A stretch of DNA of 64,000 nucleotides from Sarocladium kiliense (taxonomy: Eukaryota > Ascomycota > Sordariomycetes > Hypocreales > Sarocladiaceae): assembly GCA_030734395.1 (NCBI GenBank), contig JAUZTG010000011.1:124001-188000 (forward strand), read 5' to 3'. The translations under genes were made by a program, and so were the position numbers. The stretch's first letter is position 1. Each line of letters begins with the position of its first letter. Shown in pieces: positions 32,515 through 43,472 of this stretch. The notes beneath the pieces were generated by a model. That model had not been told where the DNA came from. It made no database searches and saw nothing but the letters and a program-made list of their open reading frames with translations.

Positions 32515-34391
32515 GACGAGGGTGTGCTGCGATCAATTGAGGATTCCGAGGAGTTCTATTGAAGTCCTGTTTCGATGCAAGGGCTGAGCGTGAACGCGGA
32601 AGTTGAGAGTGCCGTGGGCGAGGGGTGGTGGTGAGCTTGTAGGATCGACGTTGTTGGGAGTTTGTTCGTTCGTCATGCGGTCACCGGAGGTGCCTGTACC
32701 TTGAATCACCTTGTGGGGTACAGGGTGGGCGTTCACCGGCAACAACGGAGCCTCGAGCAAAGAAAGAAGTTGCGTCCTCATTTATGGTGTCTTTCCATAT
32801 GAAATAATTGTGACAAATACTTCCTGACGTAATTGGTCTTTGGGTCTCCTCTTGTCATGGTTTGACCTGCAATTGATTCCTGGAGACGCGGGATTGAGCT
32901 TTTCGGAGCCGGAGGTCACTGTTCCCGATCTTCGGTATGTAATGGTCCGGAGCGGCCGGGCGTCATCCATTAAAGTGTTCTTCCCGTCCAGCCAGGCACG
33001 CAAATCGCTGGCTGGCGCAAGGAGGATATGCCTGCCGCTGAGATCAGGTACGCACATACCTAACCTCTATCACATGGCAATTACTAGGAAACCCATCTTG
33101 ATTCTTCGTCCACTGGTATTGATACGGCCACGTTCGCGCCAAGGGCGGAGCGCAATAACAAGAAGTCCACTATCACATGTCAACTACTATTCACCTTCCT
33201 TCTTGATTCTCCTTGCAAGCGTCTGGTTTCTACTTTGTTCTACATTGCGGCTGAACTTTTGGGCCAGACTCCATTTCTAGCAATGTCGCGCACATGTCTG
33301 TCGAACGCTATTGGGATGCTAGCTCTCACGTTATCCCGGTAGCCCTAGCAGGCACCTCTAAGCTCCTGTACGACGATAATGGTCGTCAGCCTCATGTCGA
33401 TCAGTATGCTTGCCACAACTTATTATCGAATACCTGAGGGTAGATTGTAGTTCGCCTCCCGCTGACAACAGACGCGGTGATCCGACACTGACGTTGATCG
33501 ATTGAGGTGGCAGTCAGATCTGAGCTGGTTATGCTCAGTCCTTGGCCCCCACTATCCCGCCCTCTCGGAGTCCTCACAGGTCATCCAATGCTCTGTACTG
33601 GAATCTAGGACACTGATTTATAGCTGAGCTTGAGAAAAGGCGCCCTATGAGTACTATGGATAGTACTGGTCGTGATATCTCTGATGCTAGGTTAAGCTGG
33701 ATGACCACCCAACTGCTCAGCCACTGGAATGGAGACGGGCCCTTCCATACCGTTTCGGGGTCAAGCCCCAATTGCAGCTGATGATGGCGCCAACAACAGG
33801 CAACAAAGATTATTCTCTTTACCTCCTCAGGCGTCAAATCGATCATCGGTCCTTTCAACTTGCTTATGGACAAACAACTGTTAGTTAGCCTAGGTGGCGG
33901 CGTCCTTGTGCCTTGCAGGTCTCGAGACGTCATCACTCGCTCCGTGCCGCAACACCGCCCCGATTGAGACACGACGTATCGTTCCACGCAGAATACGATC
34001 CAATCTTTGAGCCACTATTAGGTCTAGAATCGAAAAAGAAGCCCCAGCTCAGCCAGTATCAATCCAATTGATCAACCCAAACCCCTGCCCGCCAATGCCT
34101 CAACCCTGGGCGGCTTCTCCGGAGCTGTTTTATGGATCGCTTCCCTCGGCGCGTTGCCCCATCCGTCGTAGGAAGAAGCTTCCTGCCGTATTAGCCAGCC
34201 TCATAAGAACGGGACCTTTCCCCAGCTCTCTGTGTCCTTCGATTCTGGACCGAAAATGGATCTTCTTGAATCTGGACTCATTTCTGTCGACCGATTCTCA
34301 TCTCGTGACTATCCTGCCTCACCCATGATTCATCGGTAACAGCTATCTAAACCTGTCTGTGCTCGTCCTGCAGACGCATGCAAGGCCCAGC
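32515..34391. promoter_or_regulatory. Divergent promoter region, phosphatase and LCAT-like lipase
   Basis: A 1.9-kb spacer between outward-facing genes. Open frames at 32840-33280 (+) and 33574-33987 (-) have no recognised family and poor starts. A CTGCAG just before the lipase start (34368-34373) could be the acceptor of an intron in the leader. Confidence 0.45.
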
Positions 34392-37061
34392 ATGGCCGCC
34401 ACCACCACCACCACCACCATACCTGATCATCCGCCTCGCATCAACGGTCTTGACTTCGAGGAGGATGACGATGACCGCTTAGACGGTTTGGAATTTGCGG
34501 ATCGTGATGATGCTCAGGCTGTTCTTCAGCCTTCCATGAGTGCTGCCGCCACTCACCTGACCCTCTTGGAAACTGGCGAGGATGAAAAGATTGCTGCTCT
34601 AAAAAAGCGACCTGTCGGTGATAGCGGCTACTTTGCTCCTGAACAAGCTACGCAAGGCGATGATGTGGATGACGGGGAGGAGAGTGACCCTCTATCGTCG
34701 GAAGAGACTGGGGATACAACCCCGGATGCGGGAAGTACGCCCAACCCGAGTCCTCCGGCTCAGAACGAAACCAGGAAGCAGAACGCTATAAGACTGGAGC
34801 AATTACCGGAGCAGAAACTCACAGGAAAGTCATCTGTCGGATGGCCTTCGCCATGGACATCTGGTCCCCGTGACCTCATCATCGACACCTCTGTCGCCAG
34901 CAAGACAGGCTCACGGCCACGCCCATCCAGCACGTTCTTCGAATCTGCCTTTGGCAGCGACAAGCAGCAGTCAAGGCCAAGGCGATCCGGCTCGGCAGGC
35001 CAAGAAGCCCTGAAGAGACTGCGAGAGGCTATTCCATCTCCGACACACCTCAACTTCCACATGCTACCGTCATTTTCTGGCTCATTCCGCTCAAGTCCAA
35101 CACGGTCAGACAGCGCCACTTCGGAGGATGGGAAACACGGCCTCAAGTCTGGAAGTCCTCTGGCTCTGCCGCCATGGTACTTGAGACGCAAGCCAATGCC
35201 CCATGAAGCTGGACAGAGAGAGGTCCAACGGCACGAGATTCCTGCGTCTGTCCCTCGTTCACATTCACCCATCCATCTCGATACGAGAGCCTCTCCACGA
35301 CCAAGCCTTACGACTGTGCCTTCACGTAGATCGGGCACCGCGCTCCGCCGAGTCGCCTCAGATGAAAGTCTTCTCTACCATGCGCTCTCACCCCAATCTT
35401 CATTTGACGACGGCCAATTCAACGACGTCCATGAGATGGTCAATCTTCGCTTCAGAGCTATCAAGGAGAGTCTCCCGAGCTTACCAAAAGTCAACCCAAA
35501 CTGGCGCTCCTCACTTAACCTCAGCTCCATCAGCAACAACATTAGTGAAGCGTCAACCCTGAAGTTTCCCTCGTTTCCCTTCAGTGACGCGACAGCACGT
35601 GATTCATCCTCCCAGGCTGCTGTTGCTCGCCAAGCAACCGCCAGTGCAATCTCGCTTTCGTCACCCAAAGACCCTCTTGATTCTGTTCTTGAAGACCTCA
35701 CCGGCGACATTGTCATCCTCGGTGGCTACCGAGGCTCTATTCTCCGCTCCGCTGAACCTCCTTACCAACAACTATGGGCTCCTGTGAAAGTTGGTCTCAA
35801 CATGCGCAAAGTCAACCTCGAGGTCGGTCTCACGGATGAGGATGAGGAGGACATGCCCAAAACTGTGCGTCCAAGCGGTATGCTCAAGAATATGGGGCCT
35901 GTTGATATCTCACGCAAGTTCATTCGCCGGTTGAAGGCATGTGAGAACGCACGGAGTGGTAAACTCAGGGTCTGGGACTATGGCTACGACTGGCGGTTGA
36001 GCCCGCATAGACTGTCTGTTGGACTTTGTGAGTTCCTTGCTCGCCTTCCATCTAACCAGCCAGGCGTGGCTCCAGACTCGCGCGGCGCTCTTGTCGTTGC
36101 GCATAGTCTGGGAGGGCTCATCACGCGTCACGCGGTGAACCAGCGACCAGAGCTGTTCAGCGGCGTTCTCTATGCCGGTGTTCCTCAACGAACCATCAAC
36201 ATCCTCGGACCATTTCGCAATGGCGACGCGGTACTCTTCAACGAGAAGCTTCTCTCTGCGGCAGTAAACTTCTCCATCAGGACATCATTTGTGTTCCTCC
36301 CCGAAGACGGCTTCATCTTCGTAGACAAGGTGACAGGCGAGTCATATCCTGTGGACTTTTACGATCCGGAGGAATGGGCGCGATGGAAGTTGAGTCCGTG
36401 CGTATCGACACCAGTCAGACCGGCCGCTGCGAAGCCGCAATCGTCGTCATTTGCTTCACTCCTACCGAGCTCATTGCGCGCGCGAGGAAACAGCAAATCC
36501 GACAAGAAGGGGCCCGAGGGCATTGAGGCTATTGACCACACAATTGCACCACAGATGAGTAGTACACGACGGCCAAACGATGAAAGCACCGCGAAGGAGT
36601 CAACAACGCCTGGCAGTGAGGAACGAAAACGCTACATGGAGTATCTGACCCGGACGCTGGCCCGCACGAAACAATTCCGTGCCGAACTCGCCCACAACTC
36701 CGCCCACGAGACCCAAAACGTCTATCCTCCGATGGCTGTTCTGTACGGAAAGTCTGTGCCCACAGTCTACGCCGCACAAGTCCACGGTCGAGAGGCGATC
36801 ACACAGGCAGACGCCTACGGGGACCTACTCTTCAGGGCAGGCGACGGAGTAACTTTGGCGAAGGAAGCCATGCTGCCAGAAGGGTACAGTGTTGTGAAGG
36901 GCGGGAAGGTGTTGACGGATAGAGGGCATATTACGATGTTGGGGGATCTACCTGCGGTTGGGAGGGCATTGGGAGCTTTGAGACGAGGAAGGGCGAAGGG
37001 GATTGGCCTGGGTGAGGGAAGGAAGAGAGGAGGGAGTGACGGGAAGATGAATGTGAAATGA
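34392..37061 (+). CDS. LCAT-like alpha/beta-hydrolase with long disordered N-terminus
   Basis: Single exon, 889 aa from ATG 34392-34394; the frame is open a little further upstream but without ATG. Residues 1-430 are acidic then Ser/Pro-rich and look disordered. A hydrolase domain starts near residue 438 (DIVILGGYRGSIL). It holds the nucleophile in AHSLGG at Ser572, GDGVT with Asp818 and RGHITMLGD with His846, so a full Ser-Asp-His triad in lecithin:cholesterol acyltransferase order is visible. A Ser/Lys-rich insert (about 670-750) splits the domain. LCAT-type fungal enzymes act on phospholipid or sterol esters, but the substrate here is unknown. No signal peptide or clear membrane segment is seen, so a cytosolic or peripheral site is likely. 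The C-terminus is basic (RRGRAKGIGLGEGRKRGG). Confidence 0.82.
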   Translation: MAATTTTTTIPDHPPRINGLDFEEDDDDRLDGLEFADRDDAQAVLQPSMSAAATHLTLLETGEDEKIAALKKRPVGDSGYFAPEQATQGDDVDDGEESDPLSSEETGDTTPDAGSTPNPSPPAQNETRKQNAIRLEQLPEQKLTGKSSVGWPSPWTSGPRDLIIDTSVASKTGSRPRPSSTFFESAFGSDKQQSRPRRSGSAGQEALKRLREAIPSPTHLNFHMLPSFSGSFRSSPTRSDSATSEDGKHGLKSGSPLALPPWYLRRKPMPHEAGQREVQRHEIPASVPRSHSPIHLDTRASPRPSLTTVPSRRSGTALRRVASDESLLYHALSPQSSFDDGQFNDVHEMVNLRFRAIKESLPSLPKVNPNWRSSLNLSSISNNISEASTLKFPSFPFSDATARDSSSQAAVARQATASAISLSSPKDPLDSVLEDLTGDIVILGGYRGSILRSAEPPYQQLWAPVKVGLNMRKVNLEVGLTDEDEEDMPKTVRPSGMLKNMGPVDISRKFIRRLKACENARSGKLRVWDYGYDWRLSPHRLSVGLCEFLARLPSNQPGVAPDSRGALVVAHSLGGLITRHAVNQRPELFSGVLYAGVPQRTINILGPFRNGDAVLFNEKLLSAAVNFSIRTSFVFLPEDGFIFVDKVTGESYPVDFYDPEEWARWKLSPCVSTPVRPAAAKPQSSSFASLLPSSLRARGNSKSDKKGPEGIEAIDHTIAPQMSSTRRPNDESTAKESTTPGSEERKRYMEYLTRTLARTKQFRAELAHNSAHETQNVYPPMAVLYGKSVPTVYAAQVHGREAITQADAYGDLLFRAGDGVTLAKEAMLPEGYSVVKGGKVLTDRGHITMLGDLPAVGRALGALRRGRAKGIGLGEGRKRGGSDGKMNVK

Positions 37062-38150
37062 TCAAGGACAAAGTGGGTGATTATGAAGGATGGTGTTTAT
37101 GGTTGGAAGTATACCCCAGATGCATAGAGAGAAGAGCGAGGGAGGTAGAGCATGGTCAGCAGTTGACCGCCAAATACAGCGAATGTTTTGAGCAAGCAAT
37201 GCTTCTACAGTTCTTATCAGTGACAGTTGGGATGAGTAGCTCGACCGTCCAGACCCAAAAGCAAATGGGGAAAATAACTTCCTCCGGGGAGAGAGGATTA
37301 AGCGCTGGATGGTAGGCGGTCGCATGTAGGAGGCCGAACTGGTGGATCGTGCACGGGAACAGGCCAGGCACCGGGCGCAACGGACGGACTTGTTTGATTA
37401 GGAGATCATTCTGCAGGCCGCTCACACTAAATACAGCATCAACAACTACTGTTAGACGAGCAGCTATTCCAAGATCCTCCCGATGTGCATCTCACTGCAT
37501 TCGGCATATCATCCCAAACGGACCAATCACAGCCGCCCACCAGAGCAAAACAGCGGGTCCCAGCCCATGTCATCTGATTGGCCAGCCGACCAGGCACCTC
37601 CCAGCCGCCCATCCCCCTCCTGCGTCTAACCGCCAACGCCCACCCAATCACGTTAATCTCAAGCTACACATAACCCCCCGGGCATGTTTCTATCTTTGAC
37701 AAGTGCCGTGTGAACCTCCCCCCCAATGCAGATCTCCCTAGCACCAGAGTTGGGGTGGAGGGAATCTGTATGTGCGACCCACGGCGCGGCTAGAGGTGCA
37801 GAAGCGCCTGGGGAGAGTGAGGCTCGCTATTATTAAGTTGGGGGGAGAGGGGATGTAATTGGTTTGCAAAGGGTGAGACTTGATGGGAGAGGAGATGCGT
37901 GTGGCTTGCTGGTCGGCGTCTAAGTCGATCCCTTCTCATCTCTTATATCTCAAAGGCCCATCCCCTCAGCTCTTCCTTATGCCTCCTCATATCTTCCATC
38001 AGAGTTTCATTGTTTCCTTTCTACTTTTCCTTCCTTCTCGCCATCTCTCTAATCTTTTCCTTCCGTCTCTCCTTACCAAAACTTCCATCTCTCTATACCC
38101 TTCTCTAAAGTTTTGATACCCCAAAGAGTGTAGACCACTCGCCGTCCATC
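37062..38150. promoter_or_regulatory. Spacer and promoter before small membrane protein
   Basis: 1.1 kb without recognised gene between two plus-strand genes. The last ~230 bp are strongly T/C-rich (CTTCC, TCTCT runs) right up to the ATG, as in many fungal core promoters and leaders. Confidence 0.5.
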
Positions 38151-38875
38151 ATGACCTCCCATCTCAAAACCCAAATCTCCTCCTCCGACTTCGAAGCCGA
38201 AACCATTTCCCCTCCCTCCCGCCGCGCCCGCCTCTTCCGCCTCCTCGAAACCACCCGTCTAGCTCTCACCCTGCTCTCTCTCGCCTTCGGCATCGTCATT
38301 CTCGGTGTCAGCGCTGATGCCTTGATGGTGTACCAGGGGACGTATCTTCCCGAGGAGTTCAACCTGCCGCTTTGGCCAGAGGCGTTTAATGTAAATCCCA
38401 CTAAGGCTATGGTGGCCGCTGGGACGGTGGTTGTGGCTTCCAAGACGGCGGTTTTGCTCGTGAGCAAGGTTAGCGTTGTAAGTTCTTCTCTCCCCATTAA
38501 CCGTCCTGAAATCAAATACTAACCTTGGTCCAGCTCCGAAGCAGCGTCCTCCTCACCACAGCAACAAACCTCCTCGCTCCAGCCGCATGCTTCACCGTCG
38601 CTCTCGTCGCCACCATCTTCCACTTCGCCGTCGCCGCCTCGGAAGAGGTTGACACAGTGCAGAGCTGGTCATGCCGCTGGCGCCACGCCGTGATGATGCA
38701 AGAGCCTCATTTCGGAACGCTGTGCAGACAGAGCAAGGCTGGTGTTGGACTGGTCGTTGCGCTTGTGCCGCTGGAGGTTGTGGTGGCGTTTGTGGCTATT
38801 GTACAGGTTGTGTTGGCAAAGGGGTTGAGGGGACATGTTGAGGGTGGCAGGAGGAAGAGCCCTACCCCTTCTTGA
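38151..38875 (+). CDS. Small four-helix membrane protein, unrecognised
   Basis: Exons 38151-38477 and 38534-38875 join across a 56-bp intron (GTAAGT...CCAG) to give 222 aa. Four hydrophobic segments are visible, around TRLALTLLSLAFGIVILGVSA, AMVAAGTVVVASKTAVLLV, LAPAACFTVALVATIFHFAVAA and VGLVVALVPLEVVVAFVAIVQVVL. A loop between the third and fourth has two cysteines (SWSCRW...FGTLCRQ). Both ends are hydrophilic, and the C-terminus is basic. The topology resembles MARVEL-like fungal proteins, similar in outline to the partial protein at the left edge, but I cannot name a family. The ATG sits directly after a pyrimidine-rich promoter. Confidence 0.8.
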
Positions 38876-39554
38876 GAGACAGGGAGACAAAGGTCTTGAT
38901 AATAGTTTGATAGGCATGTGTGATGGACATGAGGTGGCGAGGGTGTGGTGATGGGGAAGGCTGGTAAGGGCAGTACTGGCAGTACTGTACGGGCTCGGAT
39001 CTCGATGATTGCTGCGGCTCGGGGGACGGCGTTTTGGTGACTTGTAATCGGACCAGGCAATGACTCAATACACACCAACGTGTGTTTCTTGCAAGCTGTT
39101 CAGGATTTGTGTAGCGTCTGCAGTTCGAAAGTGAAACATTCCCTTACCTTACCTTATCCAAGGCTGTCATCTGGCAACAGTCATGTACACTCGACGCCAG
39201 CTGCACCATCTGCCCACAGCAGTCTAGGCGCGAAACTGCTCCAGCTAACTCATCTCGGGGACTGGCGGATTCCTTCACGCAGGGGGCCGTGACCAGGTGT
39301 AGCAGAGAGTCTTGCAGCAGCTCATGCTGTGCAACCATTCCGCCCTCACAGTCCTTGCGAACAGTGCTTTTGTGGCATGGCGACCAACACGCCGCTGCAT
39401 TTCCAAAGCTTCATAGTTCTGTCTGCCTCATGGACTGAGGCAGCAGCTACTCACCTCGTCGATCCTCAGTCGCGAGCTTCATGAGCATTCTGAGCCACAT
39501 TCTCTGTAGTCACAACTCACACCCTGGATCTCACGATATCGTCACCGCGCCACC
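38876..39554. other. Spacer between two plus-strand genes
   Basis: These 679 bp hold the 3' end of the membrane-protein gene and the promoter of the MIF-like gene. No further gene recognised. Confidence 0.5.
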
Positions 39555-40694
39555 ATGACAGCCCAAGCCGATCCCAATCGCCCGCCTACACCCTCCTCTT
39601 CCTCCTCAATGGACACTCCTCAGCGGCCTCTCCCAGCGCTACCCACCTCAAGCCTGCCTATCTCGACCAGAAGACCGACCAAGAGCAGCCGACCACCGCC
39701 GAACGCGTCCACAACCATGAAGTCGAGTCTTGAACCGGTCATGGAAGGAGATGGCAGGCTGATGAGGGACGTACATAGCCCGCCGCCAGGTGACGTGAGG
39801 AGATTGGGAAGGAAGGCTTCTGGACCGGAATTGTCGAAGCAGAAGAGTCAGTATTTCGAGGATACATTTCGATCGAAGTACACTAGTGGACCGCATGATG
39901 AGGGGCTTTTGTTGCCGGCAGTCATTCTCGCAGAAGTCAAGACCAATGTCTTTGTCAGTCCCCAGTTTCCAAGGATTGCGAAGTTTACGACTGCTCTAAC
40001 ATCTCATATAGATTGCCGACGAATACAACTTCATCACAGACCTTGCAAATCACCTCTCAGCCCGATACAACCACCCTCCCACCCACATTGCAATTTCGCT
40101 CCAGCACGGCGCATGTCTACATTTCGGCGGAACATTCGATCCAGCATACACCGTAGCCGTGCACGCACCACCATCGCTTCTACAACCAGCCACGAATCGA
40201 CGCAATGTTGCGGTGCTGCAGGGTCATATGGAGGAGGCGATAAGGGTTGGCCCGGCAAGGGGATTCGTAAGGTTCGTGCCTGTACCAGAGGAGTGCAGTG
40301 GATGGAAGGGCAACACGATTGCGGGGGCTAGAGAGAGGGAGAAGGACAAGGGCAGGGAACGAGAAAGGGAGAGGACTGGTGCAGCGGACAGAGATGGAGA
40401 AGACAGTCCAGCGCAAAGGAGACGAGCGATGAGGGTATGTCCACTAAGTGATTTCATGTTCGAGCGATATTAACCGAGCCTTGTTCACAGTCATTGTCCA
40501 TCAAGAGGTCGCAGGCAAAGGCGCCGACACCAAGCAAGAGTCCACAAGGAGTGTCAGACTCGGGGGCAGTCATCCAAGACGGCAGAGAGAAGGTCGTTGG
40601 TGACGGAGGAGTAGCACAAGCTGGTCGAGGACTGCGCAAGAAAAAGAGCTTTATTCACTCGCTGTTCGTCAAGACGCAGCAGGGCGATATGTGA
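39555..40694 (+). CDS. Protein with internal MIF/tautomerase-like domain
   Basis: Exons 39555-39953, 40012-40434 and 40491-40694 give 341 aa. Residues 1-115 are Pro/Ser-rich and disordered (TPQRPLPALPTSS). Residues ~121-235 match the macrophage migration inhibitory factor fold along its length: a first strand (VILAEVKTNVF), IADEYNFITDLANHLSARY, PPTHIAISLQHGACLHFGGT, a middle strand with YTVAVHA, the NRRNVAVLQGHMEEAI helix and GFVRFVPV then GWKGNTIAG. The tail is charged (REREKDKGRE...), then basic (RKKKSFIHSLF). In MIF the catalytic base is the N-terminal Pro freed by Met removal. Here the domain is internal, and the aligned position seems to be Ile, so tautomerase activity is doubtful. The second exon holds most of the domain. 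Function in fungi is unknown. Confidence 0.82.
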
Positions 40695-41966
40695 TAGCGA
40701 TGCAGGAGAGTACATCATATCTGGTAGAAGGTACGACCAATCTACTTGAAAGTGACTCAAGTCAGTTGACATGAGATGTGTGTCTTGTCAGTTGTCAAGC
40801 CCTTAAGAAGTGGAAGAAGTGGTGGATGGTATCCCAGGGTTGCGGTAACCCTGATACCTTGAGCCACAATCCAGCCACAGTCGCGTCCTGTGGCGCCTCC
40901 ACCCAAAGTGATCTCATTCGCCAGCTCATCAACAGCTCAAGCAACCTCTCATCACGACAATCACCATTCACCTATCGGAGCATCCCGACTTGTCCTTCAC
41001 AGCGCCCAGTCTTGACCACCCCCCTTCTCATCTATCCAGACTTCGGTCCTTAGTTCCTCCGTTGGACTTTTCGTCGTATCTGCGATTCAAATAGAGTACC
41101 GGAAGGCTACAACTCTGATCTCATCTGCCCCGCCCTCAACGAGATAGCTGCTTCGTCCTATCGAGTTCGGCTGATACGAAGACCTTGCACCCGCTGGTGC
41201 TGTTATTGAACAGCATGGAGGTAAGATTGAGTTGTCTTTTCTAGCCTTCGTGTGATTCACACTTCATCATTCATCTTTGGTCTTCTCTTCCTCGATTGCT
41301 GGCTGTCGGCTCAGCTCCATCGAATCGAACCCCTCCAAACGGCAGACCTCACCGAATCGTTGTCCCAGCAAGGGACTGGAGTTTGCGAACATTTCGCTCG
41401 TATGAGCACTGAACGGCCAAAAGAAATCTTGGGCGAGCACTCGACGGAAGACTTTTCCTTCGAGCTGATGCCTAGTGTCAGCCAGCTAAAGCTGAGCCGC
41501 CCCAGCCAGGCAGCATAGCTTTTTGTACGAGACGGCTACAGAAAGCTGAGGCGACATTGCACGTTGTCGCGCTTCTTCATACGGCCAGCTGTATAGCAGC
41601 CTGATCACTAAGCCATCGTTACCGAGTTTTCGGCGTTGATAAGCGGCATTATCGACGGGACAAATGAGACATGGTACGGGTACATGCATTTGAACGGGAA
41701 GAGATGGGAGAGTTTGCTGGCCTCTTTGTTTGGTTCCGACCCCTGATGAGGCGCAATCTATTGGATGCGAGAGCTCGACAGTGTCGATAATACCGTGTGT
41801 TTGCCCAAGTGAGCGGTGTGTTGGATGGGCAGCGCCCACGGTTGGCTATCAAGTGGTGCCAGCTGCCTTCGGGACCGCGATCCCGGCATCGTGATAACAA
41901 ACACCCAACTTCCACTACCTGTATTCGCGCAATTGCCACTCTTTCTTGCACAGCAGACGAACGAAC
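40695..41966. other. 1.3-kb spacer upstream of gtr2
   Basis: No recognised gene. An 88-codon frame at 41252-41518 resembles a signal peptide at its start but begins with GTG, so I do not call it. The region should hold the gtr2 promoter. Confidence 0.5.
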
Positions 41967-43287
41967 ATGTCTCTCAATCCCCCTCTGCGTGCTCATCCGG
42001 CCTCAAGGCTGGCTAGCATGAAGGATCAGGGCCAGCCCAGCCTTCCTCGTCATGCCAGCTCCGCGAAGTTGAACCTCGAACTGATTTTGGACCAGGACCG
42101 GAGAGGGTCGGTAGATCCGACTAAGAAAAATGCTGGCAAACAGGGAGATACCATCACGGCCCCGCCACCGCAGGGGAAGCCGCGGTTGATGCTAATGGGG
42201 CAAAGGAGGTACGTTCTTGTCCCCCTCTCTGCGGTGTGATCCAAACATGGTTGAGATGCTGACTGTTCGTTTAGGAGCGGCAAATCGTCGATCTCAAGCG
42301 TTGTATTCCACAAGCTACCGCCGAATGAGACCCTCTTCCTAGAGTCAACAGCACGCATCCAGAAAGACTCCATGGCGTGAGTTCACTCCAGCTCTCCTAT
42401 TATGTTCCCTAAATCTTACGCCCTCCAGCTCCTTCATGGACTTCCAGGTCTGGGACTTCCCCGGCCAGATCGACGTCTTCGAAAACCCCGACTTCGACAT
42501 GGACGCCATCTTCGGTGAGATCGGTGCCCTGATCTGGGTCATCGACGCTCAAGACGAGTACCTCGAATCCCTCGCCCGCCTCACCACCACAATCCTCACC
42601 CTCCAACGCACCTACCCCGCCATCAACATCGAAGTCTTCATCCACAAAGTCGACTCCCTCTCCGACGAGTACAAGCTCGATGTCCAGCGCGATATCACAA
42701 TCCGCATCCAAGACGACCTCAGCGACCATGGCTTCGAAAACGCCCCCATCACTTTCCATCTCACCTCCATCTACAACCACTCCATCTTCGAAGCCTTCTC
42801 AAAGGTCATTCAGAAACTCATCCCGCGCCTCGGTACACTTGAGAGTATGCTCACAAACCTCTGCCGAACATGCCGCTTTGAGAAAGCCTACCTCTTCGAT
42901 GTCCTTTCCAAGATCTACATCGCGACAGACGGTAATGCGGCGGATATGGCAAGCTACGAGATTTGCAGCGACTACATCGATGTCATCATTGATATGACCG
43001 AGGTGTACGGGACATGGCAGCGCAGCGATGAAGGCCGCGCAAGGCTGGAAGGAGAACCATGGTCAGCGAGGCTGGAGGACCAGGTCGGGTGTGGGACGGC
43101 TGAGAGCTGCCTGGTGTTGCATGACAGTAATAAGCCGATCATGCTGCGGGAGGTGGATAGGTACCTGGCTCTCGTGGCGATCATGAAGGAGGATTCATAT
43201 GATAGGATGCCGTTGGTGAATATGAATGTCGAGGCTGTGGTGGAGGGGTTGACGGAGTTCTTCAACATCACCAAGCCAAGGAAATGA
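41967..43287 (+). CDS. gtr2: Rag-family GTPase Gtr2 (RagC/D type)
   Basis: Exons 41967-42208, 42275-42376 and 42429-43287 give 400 aa. The P-loop MGQRRSGKSS is at about residues 77-86, LESTAR and [10 protein letters not shown] follow as switch regions, and HKVD at 187-190 replaces the usual NKxD, as in Gtr2/RagC. A C-terminal roadblock-like domain ([18 protein letters not shown] strand, then [14 protein letters not shown]) is needed for pairing with Gtr1. The protein acts on the vacuole in amino-acid signalling to TORC1 within the EGO complex. The N-terminus is about 70 residues longer than in budding yeast Gtr2 and polar. The gene converges with apc4, leaving 185 bp between stops. Confidence 0.94.
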
Positions 43288-43472
43288 GCTGACTGAAGGC
43301 AAGCTTGTATGAAAGAGAGTGGAGGGAAACGTGTAAGGGGATGGATTCTCACGGGGGATTTCACGCGGCGTTTTAGGCGCAGCGAAACGCAATATCGGAT
43401 ATTCCCAATGTCAAGTCATCATTTCGTCAGATCCCGCCCATCTGTACTATCTGCCTCCTTCTGAACCCCTCT

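Noticed and set aside
33574..33987. 137-codon minus-strand frame in the phosphatase/lipase spacer
   Set aside because: No recognised family and no supported start; probably chance.
41252..41518. Possible small secreted protein (hydrophobic start, 88 codons)
   Set aside because: The frame starts with GTG, and the first ATG lies after the supposed signal peptide; no spliced start was found.
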